From NCBI GenBank assembly GCA_900540495.1, contig UQGA01000042.1, positions 1-5,268 on the forward strand: a stretch of 5,268 nucleotides of DNA. The letters are read 5' to 3'. The first letter of the stretch is position 1. Every line of letters begins with the position of its first letter. Origin of the DNA: an uncultured Eubacteriales bacterium. GTDB taxonomy: Bacteria; Bacillota; Clostridia; Christensenellales; CAG-138. The position numbers and the translations under genes are program-made. Positions 1 to 5,122 of this stretch are shown here, piece by piece. A model generated the notes under the pieces. The model saw nothing but the letters and a program-made list of their open reading frames with translations, was not told where the DNA came from and ran no database searches.

Positions 1-295
1 TGGACTTTCCCATGTTTTCTTATTAGGAGGCAAGTCAAGGCACGTCCTTCTTTGATTCCTGCCGCCGCTGGCCATCCCCTCGCCCGGAGAAAGCACAAGC
101 ATCCGATAATCGACCCTATCCGCCGGCATGGACTGGGCGTATGCGTTCAGCCGGGTCCCACCGCGTTGGCCGCCACTTCATCCTCCTCTTGCTTTCCCTG
201 CCTCTGCAATAATTCGTTTATGCAGCTGTATTGGCATGGCGCGACTTGGCAAGGCGTCAATCGCTCACTTCGAGCGGCAAATCGTGCATCAGCGT
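1..295. other. Gene-free upstream stretch
   Basis: No convincing gene is seen. The plus-strand frame from position 1 stays open to 369, but its translation is low-complexity, rich in Pro, Ser, Arg and Cys, and it runs through the promoter and ribosome binding site of the TetR gene, so it is not believed. An AGGAGG at 25-30 has no start codon at a useful distance. On the minus strand an ATG at 129-127 opens a frame that runs off the left edge (43 codons), but it has no ribosome binding site and no recognisable sequence. The stretch may be the intergenic tail of a gene beyond the left edge. Confidence 0.5.
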
Positions 296-324
296 TTGTC
301 TCCGTCCGGATAACACGGTATAAT
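296..324 (+). promoter_or_regulatory. Sigma-A-type promoter of the TetR gene
   Basis: A -35 box TTGTCT (296-301, 4 of 6 matches to TTGACA) and a perfect -10 box TATAAT (319-324) are separated by exactly 17 bp. Transcription should start near 331, just before the AAAGGAG ribosome binding site at 337-343 and the ATG at 354. A short inverted repeat, GTCCG (304-308) and CGGAC (327-331), flanks the -10 box and could be part of an autoregulatory operator, but its centre is not symmetric. Confidence 0.75.
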
Positions 325-353
325 AGCGGACATAGCAAAGGAGATGAACGGGT

Positions 354-890
354 ATGCCTGCTGATATGAAAGAAACCATTGCGAAAGCCACACTGACGCT
401 CCTGACCGACCGGCATGTGAAAAAGCTGACGGTAAAAAGCATTGTGGAGCAATGCCACATCACCCGGCAGGCGTTTTACTATCACTTCGAGGATATCTGC
501 GAGCTGTTCCGCTGGATGCTGGAAAAGCGGGCGGAACAAATGTTGCAGGAGATCCTGTCCAAAGGGGACGCCGAAGAAGGGCTGCGCTGCTTTTTTGTCA
601 TGGCGATTCATTTCGTCCCCTATGTCAGGCGCGGGATGGACAGCAGCCATGGGGCGGAGCTGGAGGTGATGCTGCGCCAGTATATCTGCCGGTTTTTCAA
701 CATGGTGGCCGAGCGCAGAGGATACTATGCGCAATACACTGCCGCCGAAGCAAAAACCATCTCCCGCTATCACGGCCTTGCCGTCTTCGGCCTGCTACAG
801 GAATGGACGGATCAGGATACGGCGCAACTGGATCAAATCGTCCACACGGTTTACCGCCTGATGACAACGGGAATGCCGCCCCAAATTTAG
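354..890 (+). CDS. TetR/AcrR-family transcriptional regulator
   Basis: A 178-aa protein of normal length for a TetR-type repressor. The N-terminal helix-turn-helix spans about residues 8-52: a first helix with KETIAKATLTLL, then LTVKSIVEQCHI, and the recognition helix ITRQAFYYHFED, whose xxFYYHFxD ending is the family hallmark. The rest (about 55-178) is a helical ligand and dimer domain without a known ligand; it resembles the C-terminal domains of DhaS-like and similar regulators only in general terms. The ATG at 354 is chosen because AAAGGAG lies at 337-343, 10 nt upstream, behind a strong promoter. It has its own terminator, so it is a separate transcript from the protease operon that follows on the same strand; control of that operon and of itself is inferred from position. 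The DNA-binding family is certain; the signal sensed is unknown. Confidence 0.92.
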   Translation: MPADMKETIAKATLTLLTDRHVKKLTVKSIVEQCHITRQAFYYHFEDICELFRWMLEKRAEQMLQEILSKGDAEEGLRCFFVMAIHFVPYVRRGMDSSHGAELEVMLRQYICRFFNMVAERRGYYAQYTAAEAKTISRYHGLAVFGLLQEWTDQDTAQLDQIVHTVYRLMTTGMPPQI

Positions 891-905
891 GACGGGCTTC
901 TTGTC

Positions 906-948
906 AAAAATCCCGGAGTGTAAAAATTTTTTACACCCCGGGATTTTT
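906..948. terminator. Long bidirectional hairpin terminator
   Basis: The arms 906-926 and 927-948 form an almost continuous hairpin: five A's, TCCCGG, a single A/C mismatch at 917/937, then GTGTAAAAA against its complement, with a tiny A/T loop, ending in TTTTT at 944-948. The A-run on one side and T-run on the other let it work in both directions. It begins 15 nt after the TetR stop codon and should insulate the downstream operon from TetR transcription. Confidence 0.8.
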
Positions 949-975
949 GTCTATACAGAACGGAAATTGTGCTAA

Positions 976-1004
976 TTAAAATTAAGGCGAGGCCATTATA
1001 CAAT
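976..1004 (+). promoter_or_regulatory. Probable promoter of the protease operon
   Basis: A -35-like TTAAAA (976-981, 4 of 6) and a -10-like TACAAT (999-1004, 5 of 6) are 17 bp apart in the short AT-rich gap after the terminator. The start site would be near 1011, giving a very short leader before the AAAGAGGG binding site (1012-1019) and ATG 1028. A 12-bp AT-only inverted repeat, TAATT (973-977) and AATTA (980-984), overlaps the -35 box and could be an operator, but such repeats arise easily in AT-rich DNA. A promoter is expected here because the terminator blocks read-through. Confidence 0.45.
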
Positions 1005-1027
1005 AAGCGTGAAAGAGGGTCTTAAAA

Positions 1028-1201
1028 ATGGCACACGAAATCCTGTCCATAAAACTCAGCGAGCTGGAGGAACAGATCGCCCGCCTGATCAGCCGCATCC
1101 AGTTGAGCGAGACGGCGGATCGGGCGCAGCTCAGGCGCGAAATCGGATCGTTGAAGCAGGAATACCTGGAAAACGAGCTGATCCTGCAGAAGAAGCTGTA
1201 G
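1028..1201 (+). CDS. N-terminal fragment of split helical protein (57 aa)
   Basis: This is what would be made if the TAG is obeyed: a 57-residue, highly charged helix from MAHEILSIKL to LILQKKL. Apolar residues at positions 6, 8, 10, 13, 17, 20, 21 and 24 suggest an amphipathic or coiled-coil helix. Its start is well supported by AAAGAGGG, 8 nt upstream. It could be a stable short coiled coil, but truncation of a longer protein is the simpler reading. Confidence 0.55.
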   Translation: MAHEILSIKLSELEEQIARLISRIQLSETADRAQLRREIGSLKQEYLENELILQKKL

Positions 1202-1456
1202 TTGTCTCGCGCCGAGGTCGTCGCCACCATCGCCCGCACCTATGAGGAGATCCAGCCGTCCATCCGGCATGGCTGGGACGCTTTGCAGACACAGGTGTCC
1301 GGCAACGACAGCATGAACGAGGGGGCAGAAAAAAGGATTCTGCTGGCGGAGTATGCGCTGGATTTCGCCGTCCAGGCGGCAAACCGCGCGCTGCTGCTCT
1401 CGATGGAGGCCATCGCCACGCAGGAAACCCAACTGGAAATAAAGGAAGGGAACTGA
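1202..1456 (+). CDS. C-terminal fragment of split helical protein (84 aa)
   Basis: The codon directly after the TAG is TTG (1202-1204), a possible but poor start; the sequence before it has no clear ribosome binding site, so separate translation would depend on reinitiation by ribosomes finishing the first fragment. The 84-aa product is helical, with an acidic linker near residues 33-43 and an Ala- and Leu-rich helix near 45-70. It ends one nucleotide before the ftsH start, and its last codons contain the ftsH ribosome binding site, so loss of its translation could also affect ftsH expression. Confidence 0.5.
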   Translation: MSRAEVVATIARTYEEIQPSIRHGWDALQTQVSGNDSMNEGAEKRILLAEYALDFAVQAANRALLLSMEAIATQETQLEIKEGN

Positions 1457-1457
1457 C

Positions 1458-2636
1458 ATGAAAGAAGTAAAGTCGCCCAAAAGACCATTGCTCTACTATT
1501 ACTGCATCGTGCTGCTGATCATTCTTTTGTTCAACATGCTCATCACCCCGCTGCTTACCGCCAATCAGGTGACCTCGGTGGATTACGGCACCTTCATGGA
1601 CATGATAGACGAGGGGAACATCGGGCGTGTGCAGGTCGAGGATTCTCAGATCCTGTTTACCGACAAGGCGGAAACAGACGTCTATAAAACGGTGCCGATG
1701 GAGGACCCCACGCTTACGGAACGGCTCCATAATTCCGGGGCGGAATTCGCGCGCGTCATGGAGGAATCGACCTCCCCGTTCTGGAGCTTCCTGCTGAGCT
1801 TCGTGCTGCCCATCCTCATCTTCGTCGGACTGGGACAGTACATGAACAAAAAGCTGATGGACCAGATGGGTGGCAAAAACGCCATGTCCTTCGGCATAGG
1901 GAAAAGCAACGCCAAGGTATACGTGCAGTCCACCAAGGGCATCAGGTTTGCCGATGTGGCCGGCGAAGATGAGGCCAAGGAGAGCCTTGCGGAAATCGTG
2001 GACTATCTGCACAACCCTCAGAAATACACCGAGGCTGGCGCCTCCATGCCCAAGGGCATTTTGCTCGTTGGCCCTCCGGGCACGGGCAAGACGATGCTGG
2101 CCAAAGCCGTGGCAGGCGAGGCCAACGTGCCCTTCTTCTCCATCTCCGGTTCGGAATTTGTAGAGATGTTTGTCGGCATGGGTGCTTCCAAGGTGCGCGA
2201 CCTGTTCCGACAGGCCAAGGAGAAGGCGCCCTGTATCGTGTTCATCGATGAGATCGACGCCATCGGCCAGAAGCGAAATTCCGGCGGTATGGGCGGAAAC
2301 GACGAGCGCGAGCAGACGCTAAACCAGTTGTTGACGGAGATGGACGGTTTTGAAGAGAATACCGGCGTCATCATCCTGGCCGCTACCAATCGTCCCGAAT
2401 CGCTGGACCCCGCCCTTACCCGGCCGGGGCGCTTTGACCGCAGGGTGCCCGTGGAGTTGCCGGACCTGCAGGGCCGGAAGGCCATCCTGAAGGTACACGC
2501 CAAAAAATCCAGACGGCGGCGGACGTGGATTTCCACACCATCGCCCGCATGGCGGCCGGCGCCTCCGGCGCAGAGCTGGCCAACATCATCAATGAGGCCG
2601 CTCTCCGGGCGGTGCGCAACGGGCGCACCATTGTAA
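1458..2636 (+). CDS. ftsH: FtsH N-terminal fragment: membrane anchor and AAA+ domain
   Basis: As written this frame encodes 392 aa, of which residues 1-350 are genuine FtsH and the last 42 (SRRRRTWISTP onward) are out-of-frame. Membrane helix 1 lies at about 11-33, an extracytoplasmic domain at about 34-107, and membrane helix 2 at about 108-128. The AAA+ domain shows Walker A GPPGTGKT (205-212), pore-loop FVG (238-240), Walker B IVFIDE (260-265) and the second region of homology with ATNRPESLDPAL and arginine fingers R325 and R328 in TRPGRFDR. The small AAA+ subdomain and the whole peptidase are missing from this fragment, so it should be unable to degrade substrates alone. Such a fragment might still enter hexamers of another FtsH and poison them; that is speculation. 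Confidence 0.85.
   Translation: MKEVKSPKRPLLYYYCIVLLIILLFNMLITPLLTANQVTSVDYGTFMDMIDEGNIGRVQVEDSQILFTDKAETDVYKTVPMEDPTLTERLHNSGAEFARVMEESTSPFWSFLLSFVLPILIFVGLGQYMNKKLMDQMGGKNAMSFGIGKSNAKVYVQSTKGIRFADVAGEDEAKESLAEIVDYLHNPQKYTEAGASMPKGILLVGPPGTGKTMLAKAVAGEANVPFFSISGSEFVEMFVGMGASKVRDLFRQAKEKAPCIVFIDEIDAIGQKRNSGGMGGNDEREQTLNQLLTEMDGFEENTGVIILAATNRPESLDPALTRPGRFDRRVPVELPDLQGRKAILKVHAKKSRRRRTWISTPSPAWRPAPPAQSWPTSSMRPLSGRCATGAPL
2489..2536 (+). other. Frame-change site in ftsH (A6 run)
   Basis: Six A's at 2502-2507 are preceded by C and read as AAA AAA in the upstream frame. Reading position 2507 twice puts the ribosome into the correct downstream frame (ATC CAG ACG). A GAAGG (2489-2493) lies 8 nt upstream and a small hairpin, GTGGA (2525-2529) with TCCAC (2532-2536), lies 17 nt downstream. 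These would be the positions for stimulators of -1 frameshifting, but both are weak, and C AAA AAA is a poorer slippery site than A AAA AAG because the first tRNA cannot re-pair fully. Confidence 0.5.
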
Positions 2637-3283
2637 ACCAGGCCGACCTCGAGGAGAGCATCGAGGTCGTCATCGCCGGCTATCAAAAGAAGAACGCCGT
2701 CCTGTCCGACCGGGAGAAAAAGATCGTGGCATACCATGAGATCGGCCACGCCCTGGTGGCGGCTTTGCAGCACCATTCCGCCCCGGTGCAGAAAATCACC
2801 ATCATTCCCCGCACCTCGGGGGCCCTGGGCTATACCATGCAGGTGGACACGGACGACAAAAACCTGCTGACCCACGAGGAGATTGAGGACAAGATCGCCA
2901 CCTATACCGGCGGACGTGCAGCCGAAGAAATCGTCTTCGGCACCTATACCACCGGCGCCTCCAACGACATCGAACAGGCGACCCGGCTGGCCCGCGCCAT
3001 GATTACCCGCTACGGCATGAGCGACGAGTTCGACATGGTGGCGCTGGAGACGGTGAACAACCAGTATCTGGGAGGGGATACCTCTCTGGCCTGTTCGCCC
3101 GCCACGCAACGGGAAATCGACCAAAAGGTTGTGAGACTGGTCAAGCGGCAGCATGAAAGGGCGATCAAGATTTTGACGGGCAACCGGGAAAAGCTGGATG
3201 AGCTGGCGCAGTTCCTCTACGAGAAGGAGACCATCACCGGTGACGAGTTTATGAAGATTTTGAAAGGAGGGAATAAGCAATGA
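2525..3283 (+). CDS. ftsH: FtsH C-terminal fragment: M41 zinc peptidase
   Basis: This frame carries the rest of FtsH from the small AAA+ subdomain (MAAGASGAELANIINEAAL) through the M41 peptidase. The zinc motif is HEIGH at full-length residues 427-431; H427 and H431 are ligands and E428 the catalytic base. The third ligand is the Asp in TGASNDIEQAT (D504). LGYTMQ, TGGRAAEEIVFG and RYGMSDEFD are also typical. The middle of the zinc motif is HEIGH, where FtsH usually has HEAGH. The possible starts GTG 2525 and ATG 2549 both lack a ribosome binding site, so independent translation is doubtful; the domain is probably reached only if the frame is restored. The C-terminus ends in ILKGGNKQ, and AAAGGAGG within it (3263-3270) serves the next gene. 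Confidence 0.85.
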   Translation: MDFHTIARMAAGASGAELANIINEAALRAVRNGRTIVNQADLEESIEVVIAGYQKKNAVLSDREKKIVAYHEIGHALVAALQHHSAPVQKITIIPRTSGALGYTMQVDTDDKNLLTHEEIEDKIATYTGGRAAEEIVFGTYTTGASNDIEQATRLARAMITRYGMSDEFDMVALETVNNQYLGGDTSLACSPATQREIDQKVVRLVKRQHERAIKILTGNREKLDELAQFLYEKETITGDEFMKILKGGNKQ

Positions 3284-3822
3284 GAAGGCATTCTGGTTTT
3301 GGCTTTCTGGAGCTGGTCGTCGGCATATTGCTCATCCTGTTGGGCATTATGGCTTTTGTAAAGCCGGAGCTCGCGCTCAGCAGTCTGGTTTTTGCTTACG
3401 GGTTAGCCGCTGTAATTATGGGGGTGGCCGATATCGTCCTGTACATCCAGGTGGAACGCTATACGGGCTTTGGCCCCATCCTCTCGCTCATCTCCGGGAT
3501 CCTGAGCGTGATGGCCGGCATCATGCTCGTGGTATATCCCGGGGCGGGGGTGCTCGTGTTGACGGTGCTGTTCCCCATCTGGTTTATCGCGCACTGCATC
3601 TCCCGCCTCGCCCATCTGAACCATATCCGGTTTGCGGCGGGGAACGGGATCTACTACTTTACCCTGGTCATCAACATCATCGGCCTGATCCTCGGTTTCC
3701 TGATGTTCTTCCGGCCCCTGCTCACCATGGCGACCATCCGCTGCTTCGCCGGCATCTATCTCCTCATGCTGGGGATGGACGGCGTGGTGATGGCGTTCAG
3801 CCGCATGGGAAAACGGCCCTGA
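3280..3822 (+). CDS. DUF308/HdeD-like six-helix membrane protein
   Basis: A 180-aa very hydrophobic protein with six predicted membrane helices at about 9-27, 33-56, 66-85, 90-109, 124-145 and 149-172, and short polar ends. It is built of three repeats of a two-helix unit, each with a glycine-rich helix, then a turn with Pro (P29, P87, P146) and a second helix ending near a polar residue; this is the DUF308 (HdeD-type) pattern. E. coli HdeD is a membrane protein linked to acid resistance at high cell density; the mechanism is unknown. The ATG overlaps the ftsH stop as ATGA and has AAAGGAGG at 3263-3270, so it is translationally coupled to the ftsH peptidase frame. If the ftsH frameshift is real, translation ending at 2636 could lower its expression, though its own binding site is strong. 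It may be a substrate, partner or co-regulated stress factor of FtsH; this is inferred from position. Confidence 0.85.
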   Translation: MRRHSGFGFLELVVGILLILLGIMAFVKPELALSSLVFAYGLAAVIMGVADIVLYIQVERYTGFGPILSLISGILSVMAGIMLVVYPGAGVLVLTVLFPIWFIAHCISRLAHLNHIRFAAGNGIYYFTLVINIIGLILGFLMFFRPLLTMATIRCFAGIYLLMLGMDGVVMAFSRMGKRP

Positions 3823-3823
3823 C

Positions 3824-3842
3824 AGGGGGGGATGTGCCGGTG
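3824..3842 (+). promoter_or_regulatory. Ribosome binding site deciding the GT8 start
   Basis: AGGGGGGG (3824-3831) is followed by GTG at 3834 and again at 3840, with ATG at 3832 in a different frame. The 8-nt spacing to 3840 is the normal one. The choice changes the protein by only two residues. Confidence 0.5.
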
Positions 3843-4670
3843 GACACGATATCCCTTCTGGCGACGCTGGATCAAAACTATATCCCCCAGTTGCAGGTGA
3901 TGCTTGCCTCCATATGGATCAACAACCCAGGAGAGACGTTCCGGCTTTCCCTGCTTCACAACGGGATCCCGCAGGGCGCTCTGGGCACCGTGCGGCAGCA
4001 ATGCGACGCATACGGCTATTCCTTTGCGGACGTTCGGGCGGATGACTCCCTGTTTCGGGACGCCCCTGTCACGCGGCAATACCCCAAGGAAATGTATTAT
4101 CGCCTGCTGGCGGCGCACCTGCTGCCGGAATCCGACAAACGAATCCTGTATCTGGACCCGGATATCCTCGTGATCAACCCCATCCGCCCGCTGTGGGAAA
4201 CCGATTTGCAGGGGAAACTGTTTGCCGCCGCCGCGCATACCGGGAAAACGGAACTGGCCAACAGCGTAAACCAGCTCCGGCTGGGAACGGAACACGACTA
4301 CTTCAACTCCGGCGTGCTGCTGATCGATCTGGAACGGGCTCGTCATGAAATAGACCCGTCGGCGATCTTCCGCTATGTGGAGCGGCACCGCATGGAGCTG
4401 GTTTTGCCCGACCAGGACGTTTTGAACGCCCTGTATGGCAACCGAATCCTGCCGCTGGAGGACGTGCTCTGGAACTACGATGCCCGCAATTACAGCAACT
4501 ACCTGTTCCGCAGCGGCGGCCTGTGCGATTTGCCATGGGTCATGGCGCATACGGCAATCCTGCATTTTTGCGGAAGGACAAAGCCCTGGAAACCGAATTA
4601 TGTCTACCGGTTCGGGATCTTGTACCAACACTATCGGCAGCTGGCGCAACGCACGGCGGCGACCCGTTAA
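3840..4670 (+). CDS. Family 8 glycosyltransferase (GT8)
   Basis: A soluble 276-aa retaining glycosyltransferase of the LgtC/glycogenin type that moves a sugar, usually glucose or galactose, from a UDP donor to a glycan. Using residue numbers from this start, it opens with the family's nucleotide-binding strand (SLLATLDQNYIPQLQVML), has the metal-binding DPD motif in ILYLDPDILV at 106-108, FNSGVLLID at about 155-163, the DQD of LPDQDVLN at 191-193, and the C-terminal HFCGRTKPW at 242-250 whose His is the usual third metal ligand. All catalytic motifs are present. GTG 3840 is preferred over the in-frame GTG 3834 because AGGGGGGG (3824-3831) lies 8 nt upstream of 3840 but only 2 nt upstream of 3834. 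It begins 17 nt after the DUF308 stop and has no visible promoter of its own, so it is likely the last operon gene. The acceptor is unknown; cell-surface glycan is most likely by family. Confidence 0.88.
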   Translation: MDTISLLATLDQNYIPQLQVMLASIWINNPGETFRLSLLHNGIPQGALGTVRQQCDAYGYSFADVRADDSLFRDAPVTRQYPKEMYYRLLAAHLLPESDKRILYLDPDILVINPIRPLWETDLQGKLFAAAAHTGKTELANSVNQLRLGTEHDYFNSGVLLIDLERARHEIDPSAIFRYVERHRMELVLPDQDVLNALYGNRILPLEDVLWNYDARNYSNYLFRSGGLCDLPWVMAHTAILHFCGRTKPWKPNYVYRFGILYQHYRQLAQRTAATR

Positions 4671-4714
4671 AATCCTCGCCCCGGCAAAGCCCCGTTCACA
4701 GAAAGCAACATGCA

Positions 4715-4744
4715 AAACGGCCTGGCGCTTGGCGCAGGCCGTTT
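4715..4744 (+). terminator. Terminator-like hairpin after the GT8 gene
   Basis: AAACGGCCTGGCGC (4715-4728) pairs with GCGCAGGCCGTTT (4732-4744) with one bulged G. It starts 45 nt after the GT8 stop. The T-run after it is weak (TTT, then GGCGTTGTTT), so it may be an inefficient intrinsic terminator or an RNA-end-protecting stem. Confidence 0.5.
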
Positions 4745-4945
4745 GGCGTTGTTTCCTCTTGGCCACGGGCCCGGCTCCCTTTTAGCCGTATCCGGTCCGC
4801 ACCCCCGCGATCCTTCGCATCCGTCCCGCCCGCACCGGGCGCCGGCTGCCGCCGCCCCCGCGGCGCCCGCCGTCCGGCCTGTCCACCCTTCCGGCCGGTG
4901 TTTGCCGGCCGCCGGGGAAAGGCGCCATCAAGCAAGGCGAACCCA

Positions 4946-4986
4946 GGCAGACCAAAAGCCCGTAGAATACGGGCTTTTGGTCTGCC
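4946..4986. terminator. Perfect 19-bp convergent terminator
   Basis: Arms 4946-4964 and 4968-4986 are exact reverse complements around a 3-nt GAA loop. The core is a GC-rich stem AGCCCGTA/TACGGGCT flanked by AAAA on one side and TTTT on the other, so it works on both strands. On the minus strand it lies 22 nt after the 3' end of tRNA-Lys and ends the tRNA transcript; on the plus strand it is the back-up stop for the protease operon. Confidence 0.85.
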
Positions 4987-5008
4987 GTGCCTTCCGGGAC
5001 GGATGGTT

Positions 5009-5085
5009 TGGTACCCCCTCAGGGACTCGAACCCTGGACACCCTGATTAAGAGTCAGGTGCTCTAGCCAACTGAGCTAAGGAGGC
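5009..5085 (-). tRNA. tRNA-Lys (anticodon CTT)
   Basis: A complete 77-nt cloverleaf with encoded CCA (5009-5011) and discriminator A. The anticodon arm is CCTGA-CTCTTAA-TCAGG, giving CTT for AAG codons. The T-arm is CAGGG-TTCGAGT-CCCTG and the D-arm GCTC...GAGC. The acceptor stem GCCTCCT/AGGGGGT contains two G-T wobbles, at 1-72 and 4-69; the terminal 1-72 wobble is slightly unusual. It is the last gene of the minus-strand tRNA transcript. Confidence 0.96.
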
Positions 5086-5122
5086 ATATGCGCCATCCCG
5101 CGCTGCCGGTCGTTTGGGCGGT

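Larger units (their letters stand above)
1028..1456 (+). pseudogene. Small helical protein gene, split by in-frame TAG
   Basis: From ATG 1028 the frame runs 57 codons to TAG at 1199-1201 and then continues in the same frame for 84 codons to TGA at 1454-1456. Read through the stop, this would be one 142-aa, charged, largely alpha-helical protein. The first part has heptad-like spacing of Leu and Ile (for example IKLSELEEQIARL), as in a coiled coil; the second contains a conserved-looking segment, ILLAEYALDFAVQAANRALL. From memory, small proteins of about 140 aa ending in a similar LLAEYALDFA segment lie upstream of accessory ftsH genes in gut Clostridia, where the position of the stop is a normal residue; this could not be checked. 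A single CAG-to-TAG change (Gln to stop) would explain it. The ribosome binding site AAAGAGGG (1012-1019) lies 8 nt before the ATG. There is no signal peptide or membrane segment. Function unknown; a partner or adaptor of the adjacent FtsH is only a guess. Confidence 0.65.
1458..3283 (+). pseudogene. ftsH: FtsH-type membrane AAA+ zinc protease, frameshifted
   Basis: FtsH forms a membrane-anchored hexamer that unfolds misassembled membrane proteins and selected cytosolic proteins with ATP and degrades them in a zinc peptidase chamber. Joining the two frames gives 608 aa, slightly short of typical FtsH (about 610-650), with every domain present: two membrane helices, AAA+ module and M41 peptidase. 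The frame changes by -1 at six A's (2502-2507): the upstream frame reads GCC AAA AAA TCC, whereas one more A would restore KVHAKKIQTAADVDFHTIAR, as expected for the family. The start ATG 1458 has AAAGGAAGGG at 1441-1450. The neighbours (TetR, helical protein, HdeD-like protein) differ from the usual housekeeping ftsH context near tilS and hpt, so this is probably an accessory paralogue. It may be a true one-base deletion, a homopolymer sequencing error or, less likely, programmed frameshifting. Confidence 0.85.
4671..5008. other. GC-rich intergenic region between convergent units
   Basis: No gene is credible in these 338 bases. The translations of open frames here are Pro-, Arg-, Ala- and Gly-rich and run into the terminator or the tRNA gene. 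About 4790-4920 is visibly richer in C and G than the genes around it. It holds a GC-only hairpin, CGGCCGG (4892-4898) with CCGGCCG (4905-4911) around TGTTTG, which lacks a T-run on either strand and so is not a typical terminator, plus the two hairpins listed separately. Confidence 0.6.

Noticed and set aside
1..129. Minus-strand ATG frame running off the left edge (43 codons)
   Set aside because: There is no ribosome binding site before the ATG and no recognisable sequence; too short to call.
1..369. Long open plus-strand frame from the left edge
   Set aside because: The translation is low-complexity and not protein-like, has no usable start with a binding site, and overlaps the TetR promoter and ribosome binding site.
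147..773. 208-aa minus-strand frame opposite the TetR gene
   Set aside because: It is antisense to a clear TetR protein and has a composition rich in His, Arg and Gln typical of a shadow frame.
2018..3280. 420-aa minus-strand frame opposite ftsH
   Set aside because: It is antisense to conserved FtsH motifs; the long opening comes from GC-biased codons on the other strand.
3756..4766. 336-aa minus-strand frame opposite the GT8 gene
   Set aside because: The plus strand carries all GT8 motifs here, and the minus frame has no family resemblance.
4892..4911. GC-rich hairpin as an intrinsic terminator
   Set aside because: No T-run follows it on either strand.
4523..5066. Plus-strand frames ending in sequences such as LRDSNPGHPD and GTRTLDTL
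   Set aside because: These endings are the well-known false translations of the antisense strand of a tRNA gene, and the frames cross a perfect terminator hairpin.
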